The notes beneath the pieces are model-generated. The model was not told the origin of the DNA, ran no database searches, and saw nothing but the letters and a program-made list of their open reading frames with translations. From positions 31,837 through 95,836 of the IMG/VR virus record IMGVR_UViG_3300043570_002336: 64,000 nt of DNA. The stretch is one strand, 5' to 3'. This DNA is from a virus. The position numbers were made by a program, and so were the translations under genes. Shown piece by piece: positions 25,541 through 34,169 of this stretch. How positions within the stretch are numbered: position 1 is the stretch's first letter; every line of letters starts with the position of its first letter.

Positions 25541-25957
25541 TTATTCTTTTCTTTCTCCTTTGTGAGGATCTATTCGATCTAAGATCTTATTTAAGTCCCC
25601 TATATGGATAAAGCCAGACATCGAAGCGTTCTTAAGAGCACTTATAAGCTGAAGTAGAATGAAAGGTACGATAATGGTTTCAGATAACCAACTAGTTCCT
25701 GCAAAGCCTCTTTCGACCATCAGGATAACAGTTAGGAACATTACCCATACTATTGTTCTTTGTAGTACTCTAACAGCTTTAAAGGTCTTAAAACCTTCTC
25801 TCTTGATTCCAGCAATGATGCCAAAAAATCCATCTACAAACACCACAGCAATTAGAGCAAGGTACTGCTCAAAGTTACCCATTGTCAGCTCTAGAAAATA
25901 AGAGCATCCGAATGAAAGTGTGGTGGCGATAGACAAAAATATGGCTGTTGGTTTCAT
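25541..25957 (-). CDS. phage holin, Bacteroidota type
   Basis: 138 aa with three or four membrane segments (MKPTAIFLSIATTLSFGCSY; YLALIAVVFVDGFFGIIAGI; TIVWVMFLTVILMVERGF; TIIVPFILLQLISALKNAS) and a charged tail (LDRIDPHKGERKE). This matches holin family 4-type proteins of Bacteroidota phages, which open the inner membrane for the endolysin. The endolysin gene overlaps its start. Confidence 0.75.
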   Translation of the reverse strand: MKPTAIFLSIATTLSFGCSYFLELTMGNFEQYLALIAVVFVDGFFGIIAGIKREGFKTFKAVRVLQRTIVWVMFLTVILMVERGFAGTSWLSETIIVPFILLQLISALKNASMSGFIHIGDLNKILDRIDPHKGERKE

Positions 25958-26568
25958 TACTTCACGTATTCGTAGTACTTCTTAGTCTTGGCATTTCTGT
26001 CTTCAAGTCCGTGAGTACCGCCGTTGATGCGCTTGGTCAGTTCCAGGATAGCTGCATCGTTGATGCCCTTATCACAGATAGTCCATAGCTTATTTCTTTC
26101 AAAGAAAAACATAGCTGATTCAAAAGCGTATTTAGTAGCAACCGTATCAGGGTTAGTCAAGACCTCGTCATTGCCTAAGTACTTTGCAAATGCTTCGTAG
26201 TTGGCTTTACCAGTCAACTGAAGAGCTCCTCTGCCTCTGAACTTGTATCCATCCCCTGATGCTTCGGCTCCGTTGCCCATCCTGTCGGCGTAGACTCGGT
26301 TTGCAATCTTTTCAGGCTGGCGGGCGTAAGACTCTTCGAGGTTACCGGGGAAGTACTTGCCGAAGATACCTTGCAGGCCTTGGGCGGAGTAGTTTAGGTT
26401 CTCTGAAAATGCTTTAAAGCCTCCTGTTTCGTGGGCTGTTTGAGCGAAGAAGTGTGCAGCTCTAACTGGAGTCAACTTATAAAACTCCATTGCCTTCTTC
26501 ATTGTTCCGGGACCAAAAGCGCCATCAGCGGCTATGCCCATCTTCTCTTGTAAACTTTTTAAGCTCAT
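25957..26568 (-). CDS. endolysin, GH19 chitinase/lysozyme type
   Basis: 203 aa. A short N-terminal peptidoglycan-binding-like part (GIAADGAFGPGTMKKAM) precedes a GH19 domain: FFAQTAHETGGFKAFSENL carries the catalytic Glu, then YKFRGRGALQLTGKANYEAF, the hallmark of phage GH19 muramidases. No signal peptide, so it needs the holin, encoded directly downstream. Confidence 0.85.
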   Translation of the reverse strand: MSLKSLQEKMGIAADGAFGPGTMKKAMEFYKLTPVRAAHFFAQTAHETGGFKAFSENLNYSAQGLQGIFGKYFPGNLEESYARQPEKIANRVYADRMGNGAEASGDGYKFRGRGALQLTGKANYEAFAKYLGNDEVLTNPDTVATKYAFESAMFFFERNKLWTICDKGINDAAILELTKRINGGTHGLEDRNAKTKKYYEYVK

Positions 26569-26578
26569 AGTTTAATTT

Positions 26579-26821
26579 TTAATCGTTATTTTCTTCTTTC
26601 TTTCCTCCGAAGATCTTTCCTGCTTCGGCGATACCAAATGCACCTAGAGTGATCATTACAAATGAATTGAAGATAGTATCACTGATTACCAGTTGGTTAC
26701 CTAAAATACCTGTAACGATGTCAGCTCCAGCGAAGATAGCCATCACCGAGAATGATAAAAAGCCAACGATTGTTTTCTCGTTGAAGTCATTTTTATCTTT
26801 AAAAATGTCCCAAAATGCCAT
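26579..26821 (-). CDS. small membrane protein in lysis region
   Basis: 80 aa with two membrane segments (KTIVGFLSFSVMAIFAGAD; IFNSFVMITLGAFGIAEAG) and a charged tail (KIFGGKKEENND). Size and position beside the endolysin suggest a second holin or antiholin, but no family is recognised. Confidence 0.55.
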   Translation of the reverse strand: MAFWDIFKDKNDFNEKTIVGFLSFSVMAIFAGADIVTGILGNQLVISDTIFNSFVMITLGAFGIAEAGKIFGGKKEENND

Positions 26822-26898
26822 AAATTGTTATTTAAAAAGTTTAACTTATAGAACTGATTAAGAAAACAATTGACGGCAACCCTTTGGTATAAATAGAC

Positions 26899-27321
26899 CT
26901 AGTCTAGGGCATCCACAATAGCTTTTTTAACAGCTACTGAAAATTCTGTTCTTTCGAAAGGAAGATTTTCATCTTGCAGCTGCATTAATGTAGCAGCAAC
27001 GTTTGTATTAGCTTTTCCTACTCCGTGATAGACTGATGAACCGATTGCAATATCTACCTCAACGATTGTTTTCTTTTGTTTGAATTCAAAAGGTCCGATT
27101 CTAATTCCTTGAGTAGGAGCTTTAATTTCAGTTACTGTAACGTAGATCGGACTTGCATTAAGATCGCTTTCCGGGCATAAAGGATTTCCTCTTTCATTGA
27201 GAACGTCCTCGGTGATTTGTCTTAGTCCGAAAGTAAATTTTTGATTGTCGATACCGGCAAGGTTGGCATTTGAAGTCACCGTAGCGACGTAAAAGCACAT
27301 AGTAAGGATTGGATTGATCAT
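26899..27321 (-). CDS. secreted protein, possibly CsgG-domain-like
   Basis: 140 aa with a likely signal sequence (MINPILTMCFYVATVTSNAN). The middle reads IYVTVTEIKAPTQGIRIGPF then KKTIVEVDIAIGSSVYHGVG, the same strand order as the back half of the CsgG-like protein at 30668. A shorter partner of that protein is possible. No Cys anchor is evident. Confidence 0.4.
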   Translation of the reverse strand: MINPILTMCFYVATVTSNANLAGIDNQKFTFGLRQITEDVLNERGNPLCPESDLNASPIYVTVTEIKAPTQGIRIGPFEFKQKKTIVEVDIAIGSSVYHGVGKANTNVAATLMQLQDENLPFERTEFSVAVKKAIVDALD

Positions 27322-27330
27322 GATATTGAC

Positions 27331-28326
27331 TTAGTATTGTAACGTGGCTTGGTTAGAGTATCCAGGCGATAATAAATAGAAGTTGCTTATACCTCCTGAA
27401 GTAGGAGTAAAGGTAAAGTTAGATTGCAAGCCAGGTATTGAACCCATTAGGTTTGAAGAACCGCTATTAAGGCTAGTCCATTGAGCATTTGTAAAAAGCA
27501 ATGTGCTTTTAGTAAAAGGTGCTCCGTTAATTCTATCAGCTATAATGCAAATATCGGCAGTAGTAATCTTTCCTTCAAGGTTTAAATCGTACTTGTGATA
27601 GTGGAAGGGTCTTAAGGTAACTTTCTGAGTTACAACATCACCCACTCCTTCAAAATCTGCAGAAGTAAGATTAGAAGTTACAGTAGGAACTACTACTTCG
27701 ATATACCACTCAACGGAAGGATTGGTGGGTTGGGAGAAAGAATACTGCCCATTTAAATTAGTGACTGATGTGGCTTGAATAGTCCAGGCAGTAGTAGTAA
27801 CTATGTATTCAAACTCTAAAACATAGGGCAAGTTTACATTGTTAGGTAGGTCATTCCATTTTCCATTACCGACAAACTGAACGTAGTCTTCATTACCTGC
27901 GTTGTTTGGCTCTCCAGGGTTCCAAGAAGTGTAAGAGTAAGCTTCACCGGTAACCCATCTCCATACTCCTTCATTTACTTCATCGGTTAATCCTATCCAA
28001 CCCGATGGCCATAACCCAAATATAAAGTTATTTTCAGCCTGCGTGGTGACTGTTACTAGATGTCCACCCATGTTGTCACAGGCAGCTTTGGCTGCTGACC
28101 AAAATGCTGAACCTGTTGACCTGTAGTAGGAATGACCGTTGTAGTTCTGCTGATTTGTAAAACCTGTAATGACTGGGGTGACTCTTTTATAAAGGTTGAC
28201 TGTTACTCCTGGAACTCCTATATTGCCTTCGGTCCTTATAGCACCCGAGTGAGTAAAGGTCTGAGAGAGACCTAGTAACTGTACCAGGAATACAAAAGCT
28301 GAAGTGATAAGAACCTTAGAAGTCAT
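27331..28326 (-). CDS. secreted C-type lectin protein with dockerin-like repeat
   Basis: 331 aa, signal peptide (MTSKVLITSAFVFLVQLLGL). Residues about 60-175 form a C-type lectin domain: WIGLTDEVNEGVWRWVTGE, an EPN triplet (27904-27912) and WND (27850-27858), the calcium and mannose-type sugar site. Then a beta domain and a dockerin-like calcium loop YDLNLEGKITTADICIIADR near 250. It is probably exported to the surface to bind glycans. Confidence 0.75.
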   Translation of the reverse strand: MTSKVLITSAFVFLVQLLGLSQTFTHSGAIRTEGNIGVPGVTVNLYKRVTPVITGFTNQQNYNGHSYYRSTGSAFWSAAKAACDNMGGHLVTVTTQAENNFIFGLWPSGWIGLTDEVNEGVWRWVTGEAYSYTSWNPGEPNNAGNEDYVQFVGNGKWNDLPNNVNLPYVLEFEYIVTTTAWTIQATSVTNLNGQYSFSQPTNPSVEWYIEVVVPTVTSNLTSADFEGVGDVVTQKVTLRPFHYHKYDLNLEGKITTADICIIADRINGAPFTKSTLLFTNAQWTSLNSGSSNLMGSIPGLQSNFTFTPTSGGISNFYLLSPGYSNQATLQY

Positions 28327-29134
28327 AATTAGCGCCTATTGAAACGATATAAGGCGTGGTTTTGCTGTATCCATTCTCTATATCAGATATATCATAAGTA
28401 TAACTAGTTCTAAACTTCGTAGCAAATGCAAATACATCAGTAACATTGTATTGAATAGTAGTACCGAAGTAAGTAGTCAAGTTAGTTCTATTCCAAAACC
28501 AGATATCTAAATAATCTTCCGAGTCCTCTAAATGTTTAAAGTGGGTTCTAAGAGATGACAACATAAAGATCTCAGGTCTTGCCACCCATCTTCCTGCTTG
28601 AAACTCTTTCATTCCTAAGAGCATGACACTGAACTTAGTCTGGAAGCCTGCCGGGATGTAAGTATCAAGGAATTGAAACCCGTCCCAGCTATTATCCTTC
28701 ACAAACAAAGTGTACCCTAGCTTGTAGCTACTCTTCTGGTAAGTCTGATTAAGGAAAGGAGTAACTGAAATTGTATTCACTCCTACATCACTCCCTCCTA
28801 TCGTGAGGCTGTATGTGTTGGTTCTAAGCAGGCCGTTAGGGAATTCTTTCTCTCTGATGTAGTTGTAGCCGAACTTAGTAAAATTAAATGAAGGAGTCCT
28901 TGAAAGGAAGAACCCGTTGGTGTGATTCTTATTCTTAAGCTGGTAGGCGAGATTATAGCTGAAGATACTAAACTGACCTAGGAACCCGAAGGATAGGCTT
29001 GAACTACTAATGATGTCGTTATCAAGATCAACGTACTGAATTGAAGTCCACTCCGAGACTGATTCAGAGCCCTCTTGGGTAGTCTGGGCAAAGACATTGA
29101 AAGGTATTAAGATGAGTAGTAAAAATTTTTTCAT
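28316..29134 (-). CDS. outer-membrane beta-barrel-like protein
   Basis: 272 aa with signal peptide (MKKFLLLILIPFNVFAQ). Alternating polar and aromatic strands run throughout, and it ends TPYIVSIGANYDF, the terminal aromatic expected for Bam-assembled barrels. No specific family. Overlaps both neighbours, so it belongs to the same operon as the lectin and CsgG-like genes. Confidence 0.6.
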   Translation of the reverse strand: MKKFLLLILIPFNVFAQTTQEGSESVSEWTSIQYVDLDNDIISSSSLSFGFLGQFSIFSYNLAYQLKNKNHTNGFFLSRTPSFNFTKFGYNYIREKEFPNGLLRTNTYSLTIGGSDVGVNTISVTPFLNQTYQKSSYKLGYTLFVKDNSWDGFQFLDTYIPAGFQTKFSVMLLGMKEFQAGRWVARPEIFMLSSLRTHFKHLEDSEDYLDIWFWNRTNLTTYFGTTIQYNVTDVFAFATKFRTSYTYDISDIENGYSKTTPYIVSIGANYDF

Positions 29135-30678
29135 AACAGTATTTTTGTTCCTGTTGATATCTGGTAATTAAGTATTTCTGCATTCCATTGATAAGCTCCT
29201 GAGAATGAAATACTCCATTTGAACTTATCAGTTAATTTAAAATCTATGTTAGCTAGAGGTACTAGTAGCATTCCTGAACTGTACCACTGACCTTGGTAGT
29301 AGAAGATATAAGGTGAATATACGCCCAACAGCATTACGTTTCCACCTATTGATTTTCCTCCTTTAAAGTTTGTAAATCCTCCTCCGACTATGGACCAGTT
29401 CCGGAACCAGCTCTTCCCCAGCTGCCCGGCAGTAAAATTAGTACCCAACATCATTGTAGCAGGTCCTGCTTTTTGAGCTGCTAGAGCTGTGGTTGTATTA
29501 AACCAATCGGTCTTAAAGTTAGTCATCACCGAATTGGAGAATACCCCCATAAACCCTTTAGCTTTATAAGAACCATATAGAGTAGTATTCAGAACATTCT
29601 CACCGGTAGTGTAATTCAGATTAACTCCTTTGATAAAGTTTTGCTTGGTATTGACATGGGTGATGGAGGAGTTGAACCTAAAATTATCCTGACCCGTGTC
29701 CCTGATGTTGCCGGAGTTTCTGATGGCGACAAAGTCACCGGAGCCTATGAGAGCTCCTCTACCTACTTTCTCTTGCCTGCTTTTTTGCTTTTGACCTCCG
29801 CCGCCGCTTTTACCACCACCATTGCCATTTGACGAGCTTTCAGACTCCCCACCTGATGCTGAGGTTGTGTTTTCTTGCCCACCGACTGCTCCTGATTCCG
29901 TACCACCGCCCTCAGTCGAGCCTCCTCCTCCTGAAGATGGAATAGATCCTCCTCCGCCTTCACCCTGACCGGAGGAAGGTTGACCTGATCCCGAACCACC
30001 CGATCCCGAACCGCCTGAGCCTGAGCCGCCTGAAGAACCAGAGCCTCCAGTTCCTGAACCTCCTCCGGAACCTCCGCCAGAACCCGAGCCAGAGCCACCG
30101 CCACCAGTACTACCGCTACCGCCACTCCCACCAGTGCTCCCTCCACTGCCTGTAGAGCCTGTTCCGGAGCTACCGGAGCTAGACCCAGAACTACTACCGC
30201 CATTCCCAGAACTACTAGAGCTGCTACCAGAAGAATTCGAACCATTGTCATTATTATTTGTATTTGAAGTTCCACCACCTGCTACACCTCCGCCCGGAAT
30301 AGCGGATGATCCTATGTTCCCGCCTAGACTGGCGGCGATACTAACTATGCCTGATACGTTATTGACCGTATTAGTGCCAATAGCTGCATTTGATCCTGTT
30401 GTGATAGTACCCCCGCCTCCAGCGCAGGGGTTACTTCCTGCAGGCACACTTGCATTAACACTTTGTACCCAAAGCTCGAAGGCTCCGGCCTGTAGCTGGG
30501 CTGCTGTAAAAGTATTGTATTGTCCGGCATAAAAGAGCGTTACAGAGCCTGATGGCTGGGTAATGGTAACAGAGTTAAGTATTCCTGTGCAAGGATCGGT
30601 GTAGGTATAGATATACTGACTATACCCTTTGAACCATGCAATTAGAAATATTAACGCTATTTTCCATTTACCATCCAT
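29131..30678 (-). CDS. secreted Ser/Gly-rich protein with barrel-like C-terminus
   Basis: 515 aa. Signal peptide (MDGKWKIALIFLIAWFKGYS), a short globular part (TDPCTGILNSVTITQPSGSV) with two Cys, then about 150 residues of almost pure Ser/Gly (roughly 145-310), then a beta-rich 190-residue C-terminus (TGENVLNTTLYGSYKAKGF…) that looks like an outer-membrane barrel. The Ser/Gly part could be a flexible spacer or a glycan attachment region. No homologue recognised. Confidence 0.6.
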   Translation of the reverse strand: MDGKWKIALIFLIAWFKGYSQYIYTYTDPCTGILNSVTITQPSGSVTLFYAGQYNTFTAAQLQAGAFELWVQSVNASVPAGSNPCAGGGGTITTGSNAAIGTNTVNNVSGIVSIAASLGGNIGSSAIPGGGVAGGGTSNTNNNDNGSNSSGSSSSSSGNGGSSSGSSSGSSGTGSTGSGGSTGGSGGSGSTGGGGSGSGSGGGSGGGSGTGGSGSSGGSGSGGSGSGGSGSGQPSSGQGEGGGGSIPSSGGGGSTEGGGTESGAVGGQENTTSASGGESESSSNGNGGGKSGGGGQKQKSRQEKVGRGALIGSGDFVAIRNSGNIRDTGQDNFRFNSSITHVNTKQNFIKGVNLNYTTGENVLNTTLYGSYKAKGFMGVFSNSVMTNFKTDWFNTTTALAAQKAGPATMMLGTNFTAGQLGKSWFRNWSIVGGGFTNFKGGKSIGGNVMLLGVYSPYIFYYQGQWYSSGMLLVPLANIDFKLTDKFKWSISFSGAYQWNAEILNYQISTGTKILL

Positions 30679-31408
30679 ACTGCTCCATGCGCTTGACGAG
30701 GTTTACAGTCGCAACCTCTAACGCACGTTGTGTAGCAACGCCAACTGTTGAACCATCAAACCCCATCTGAGGATTCTTAAAGAAGCCCTCACCAACTTGG
30801 GTTGAAGTTCCTTGACCTGAAGCCACAATATACTGTCCGTTATCCACATTTACCATTCGGATCTGAATGCCGATGATAGTAGTATTGGTCTTATTTGTTT
30901 TACCTTTATCGTAAGTCTCAGCATATGATACAGAGAAGTCATAGATCTCAGCATACACAACATACTTAGGAACGGCAATGCCTTCCATTGTAAGTTGAGT
31001 CTTGCCATTTGAAAGTCCGTTTAGTTCAGTCTCCCAAGCATCAAGCATCTGATTCTGAATTGCTTCTTTCTCTTCAGCGTAAGTAAAGCGACCGGTCTGT
31101 TCGAAGTTCTCAATGATTCTATTCGATACACCCATACCCACTCTCTTGTCTCTTAACTCAGGGAACATATCCCAAAGCTCTTTATTGACATTAAGCTTAG
31201 ATAGCTGCACTACCTGCTTCTGACCGGTAAAGGCTGGAAGAGTATTTAGAGCTTCTGCTTTCTCAAACTCGGCTGTATACTGTTGTACACCTACAGAAGA
31301 TTTACATGAGGTCGCTAACGTACCTACAACTAACATTCCACCTACAACCAGAAGTACCCCTATAGGAGCGAAAATCTTTTCCATAATCTCGTCTCTTCTA
31401 GTTCTCAT
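30668..31408 (-). CDS. CsgG-like curli-export lipoprotein
   Basis: 246 aa. Lipoprotein signal with lipobox LATSC at about 30-34. The body follows CsgG: VGMGVSNRIIENFEQTGRFT, YVVYAEIYDFSVSYAET, IGIQIRMVNVDNGQYIVASG, and a C-terminal VATQRALEVATVNLVKRM helix. CsgG forms a nine-fold outer-membrane pore for curli subunits. The start at 31408 overlaps the upstream stop as TAATG. A phage-borne copy is unexpected. Confidence 0.65.
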   Translation of the reverse strand: MRTRRDEIMEKIFAPIGVLLVVGGMLVVGTLATSCKSSVGVQQYTAEFEKAEALNTLPAFTGQKQVVQLSKLNVNKELWDMFPELRDKRVGMGVSNRIIENFEQTGRFTYAEEKEAIQNQMLDAWETELNGLSNGKTQLTMEGIAVPKYVVYAEIYDFSVSYAETYDKGKTNKTNTTIIGIQIRMVNVDNGQYIVASGQGTSTQVGEGFFKNPQMGFDGSTVGVATQRALEVATVNLVKRMEQYGW

Positions 31409-31788
31409 TACTTACCGGCGTTCTGGTCTTCTCTCTGCTTTTTAAGGCGAGCCATTCTTTCGGCTGGAGTTTCTTTCTTCTCTTCAGCTGGAGCTGCTGG
31501 AGCTGGTGCTGCTGCTTGAGCTGGTACTTCACGAACAGTCTCTTTGATGATAGTAGTACCACCACCGGAGTTGTTCTGCTGCTGGGTATTGTTGTTCTCA
31601 AGGTTAACGATAACTGGAGCCGGGGCAGGAGCTACCTGCTCAGTTTTAGTCTCCTCTTCATCCTCAATACCTAACAAGCTATTAATGTGAGTAGTAGCCC
31701 AGATACCAATACCTGTTACAGCTGTACCTAATACTCCTAGGACTGTCTTCTTTACGCTAGACATTCCGCCTTCTTGTTCTTCACTCAT
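31408..31788 (-). CDS. membrane-anchored Pro/Ala-rich protein
   Basis: 126 aa. One membrane segment near the N-terminus (TVLGVLGTAVTGIGIWATTH), an acidic stretch (GIEDEEETKTEQ), Asn/Gln and Pro/Ala repeats, and a basic end (RMARLKKQREDQNAGK). It resembles a periplasm-spanning linker. It is encoded just ahead of the CsgG-like gene and may be a partner. Confidence 0.55.
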   Translation of the reverse strand: MSEEQEGGMSSVKKTVLGVLGTAVTGIGIWATTHINSLLGIEDEEETKTEQVAPAPAPVIVNLENNNTQQQNNSGGGTTIIKETVREVPAQAAAPAPAAPAEEKKETPAERMARLKKQREDQNAGK

Positions 31789-31793
31789 GACTT

Positions 31794-33728
31794 TTAGAAT
31801 TTAATTAATTTGTAAACTTTATCTCTGTCGTTCATAACCAGTCTTACGAAGTAAGTACCTTTTGGTAAATCACCCAGGTAGATTCCTTTGTATTGGAAGC
31901 CTAGATCTGTTTGATTAATTTTTTCAGCCTTTAGGATTTGACCTTGCATGTTTGCAATCACCATAGTTAGAGGCTGCTTATCTTCTGTGTAGAATTCTGC
32001 TATAGCCCATCCACCGGTCATATCCGATACTGGGTTAGGGTATACGTGGAAGCCGTAGATCTTCTCCGTTGTAATAGGATCTAGAGTAGCTCTTCCGTTG
32101 ATGATCGAACCATCGTTAAGAGAAGGCTTAACTGATAGGTCATCTGCTTTTTCGTTACCAGCTGCTTTGTCGAAGATTCTTAGAGGAGCTGAAGTCCATC
32201 CTAGGATTGATTTAACTCTAAAGCGGAATGTAAATGCATTGCTCATTGCTTCTAGCACTGCAGGGTTCATCTTATCTTCGTGACCGGCCCAGAACACTCT
32301 GCCTTTCTCTACACTAATAAGACTGGTCCATTTAGCTGCTACTGGTCCTGCTTCGATTGAGATGAACTCAAAGATGTTGGTGTCGTATTCAAAGCCCATC
32401 TGAGCTGCTCCAATCTTGTTACCGAATGTGTACATAGTAACTGGAACGTCAACGAAGTTGTCTGCAGTAAGTACTAGCTTAGGGAATCTAAACTGAACTG
32501 TGTCAGGCTTGTTTGACATATAGACTGCTGGGTCTAGAACGTATTCTGTGATACCGCCTCCGGCTGGGTTGATCTTAGCAAGGATTGTTGCTGGATTGTT
32601 GTAGCCGGTTGTTGTAGCGTCACCAACTACGTAGATGTAAGGATTGATTGAGTCTAGACTATTAACAATAGTATCGATTGCGTATCTTCTAGGAGTAGTA
32701 GCCCAGTTAGGAGCTCCGGTAGCTAGAGTTGCAGGATCGTACTCACCAGGCCATAATGTTGCAACGTTGTTTACTCCTGTAAATAATCCACTCCAGGTAG
32801 TTGACTGAAGAGCTAATCTATTGAATACGGCAAAGCCGTCAGAGATAGTTACTGTCTGTGATTGGTTGATATCACCTTCGTACCACTCTATACCTGCTAA
32901 AGTATCTTGGCCGGTAACGTGGTTGGCTAATTTATAGGCGTCTGTGATTGAGATTGCACCACCGTCAGACATTGAGTCAGTCTGAGCAGCGATCTTAAGA
33001 TGCCAGTAGTTTGTATCAAGAGGGTGAGTAAACTCTACTAGACCTGCTGCATTAGTTGAATCAGAAGAGATTGGCTGCCAAGTTGCAAGAGGAGTTGACT
33101 TGAGTCTCTTTGCAGCTGAGAACCAAACTCCTTGAGCTGGTGATCCGTCTGCGTTCTTAGCTCTGACTGGGAAAGTCATCGGAGTCATTTGGAATGCACC
33201 TCCGTAGTTGAATAAGGTTAGAGTAACGTCGGTACCGCTACCAACTGTTGCAAGGTTGGTGTAGGAGCTGGCTCCTGTGATGGCCATTGAGTTAGTAACT
33301 CCTTTGTAGTTAGATCCGTGATTAAGTCTTAACTTAAACATCGCACCATCATTCCAGTCATAGGAAGTATTGGTACCGGTGTAAGTTGCTACAACGTTGA
33401 TATACCCGCTAGCATTTACATCGAAGTAAGATCCGTACTTATCTGATACCGACTGTGCTGTTGGACCCCAGAACATGGTAGCTCCAGAGAATTTAGTATT
33501 GTCGTAAAACAATCTAAACTGGACAGCTTTAACTGGTGTTGCAGTTGGGTTAGCAAAGTGTACGTAGATATCGGTGTAGGTGGCCGGGTGATTAGCCAGA
33601 GTAAACAAAGTATCTACTAGAATGTAAGGAGTAGATGAGTTAGGAGCTGGTAGGATCTCATTAGCACCATTCTGTGCTTGAGCTGTTAATCCTAAAATTG
33701 CAGCGAGTACTACAAAGATTTTTTTCAT
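31794..33728 (-). CDS. T9SS-type secreted cohesin/dockerin-like protein
   Basis: 644 aa from ATG at 33728 with signal peptide (MKKIFVVLAAILGLTAQAQ). Two cohesin-like beta domains (about 30-170: ATPVKAVQFRLFYDNTKFSG; about 430-540: KIGAAQMGFEYDTNIFEF), a dockerin-like loop (GDINQSQTVTISDGFAVFNR), and a C-terminal type A T9SS domain (FHVYPNPVSDM … KGTYFVRLVMNDRDKVYKLI). T9SS would carry it to the cell surface of a Bacteroidota host. The partner is unknown. Confidence 0.75.
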   Translation of the reverse strand: MKKIFVVLAAILGLTAQAQNGANEILPAPNSSTPYILVDTLFTLANHPATYTDIYVHFANPTATPVKAVQFRLFYDNTKFSGATMFWGPTAQSVSDKYGSYFDVNASGYINVVATYTGTNTSYDWNDGAMFKLRLNHGSNYKGVTNSMAITGASSYTNLATVGSGTDVTLTLFNYGGAFQMTPMTFPVRAKNADGSPAQGVWFSAAKRLKSTPLATWQPISSDSTNAAGLVEFTHPLDTNYWHLKIAAQTDSMSDGGAISITDAYKLANHVTGQDTLAGIEWYEGDINQSQTVTISDGFAVFNRLALQSTTWSGLFTGVNNVATLWPGEYDPATLATGAPNWATTPRRYAIDTIVNSLDSINPYIYVVGDATTTGYNNPATILAKINPAGGGITEYVLDPAVYMSNKPDTVQFRFPKLVLTADNFVDVPVTMYTFGNKIGAAQMGFEYDTNIFEFISIEAGPVAAKWTSLISVEKGRVFWAGHEDKMNPAVLEAMSNAFTFRFRVKSILGWTSAPLRIFDKAAGNEKADDLSVKPSLNDGSIINGRATLDPITTEKIYGFHVYPNPVSDMTGGWAIAEFYTEDKQPLTMVIANMQGQILKAEKINQTDLGFQYKGIYLGDLPKGTYFVRLVMNDRDKVYKLIKF

Positions 33729-33783
33729 AGAGGGTCGTAAGTTATGTTTAAATTCCAAAAACAATTACCTACAACAATTCCAT

Positions 33784-33793
33784 TATAAATATA
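33784..33793 (-). promoter_or_regulatory. TATATTTATA promoter-like box
   Basis: Lies 55 nt before the ATG at 33728 and just after a terminator, so it may start the export operon. Confidence 0.4.
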
Positions 33794-33796
33794 AAC

Positions 33797-33824
33797 AGGA
33801 AGAGGGACCAGAAGTCCCTTTCCT
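33797..33824 (-). terminator. terminator-like hairpin
   Basis: The minus strand has GGGACTTCTGGTCCC with flanking AGGAAA/TCTTCCT pairing, followed by a T-rich run. It follows the stop of the 33-aa gene at 33845. Confidence 0.6.
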
Positions 33825-33844
33825 AATTAAAGTATACCTTACGC

Positions 33845-33946
33845 TTACTCTTCTTCTTCAGAGTGGTCGTTGTAGATGGATTCTTGCATTCCATCGTACA
33901 TCCATACCGGCTCGTTGAAGTGAACGCTAATCTGTACTGCTTTCAT
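33845..33946 (-). CDS. hypothetical protein, 33 aa
   Basis: ATG at 33946 (MKAVQISVHFNEPVWMYDGM...), ending in a run of Glu. It overlaps the end of the zinc-ribbon gene upstream and is followed by a terminator. Unknown function. Confidence 0.5.
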   Translation of the reverse strand: MKAVQISVHFNEPVWMYDGMQESIYNDHSEEEE

Positions 33947-34169
33947 CTCCCCCCAGGTCTTTTAGTTCTTTAGGCAAGAACTCTGTATTGACGTGTCCGC
34001 ATGACTTGCATGCAAAGACTGGGATTGGGAGGTAGGATGTTTGACCTGTGCCGGTTAGTAGCCCTGATACCTTGCGGATGTGTAGTGCCTGCTCGAAGTA
34101 AATACCTCCGCACTTCTCACACTCTACCGGAAGGGTTTGATCCAGACTTACATTTAAGTTCTGATTCAC
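33927..34169 (-). CDS. zinc-ribbon protein, 80 aa
   Basis: CEKCGGIYFEQALHIRKV and VFACKSCGHVNTEF give four Cys in two CxxC knuckles. Proteins of this build are common in T4-like phages but have no fixed role. Its start abuts the stop of the basic-tail protein. Confidence 0.6.
   Translation of the reverse strand: MNQNLNVSLDQTLPVECEKCGGIYFEQALHIRKVSGLLTGTGQTSYLPIPVFACKSCGHVNTEFLPKELKDLGGDESSTD

Noticed and set aside
27331-28326. Diversity-generating retroelement with a lectin target
   Set aside because: No reverse transcriptase and no template repeat are visible in the window; only the lectin fold is supported.
29763-30532. Long frames on both strands within the Ser/Gly gene
   Set aside because: They are the shadows of a GC-rich repetitive coding stretch; the signal-peptide-bearing frame 29131-30678 is the real one.
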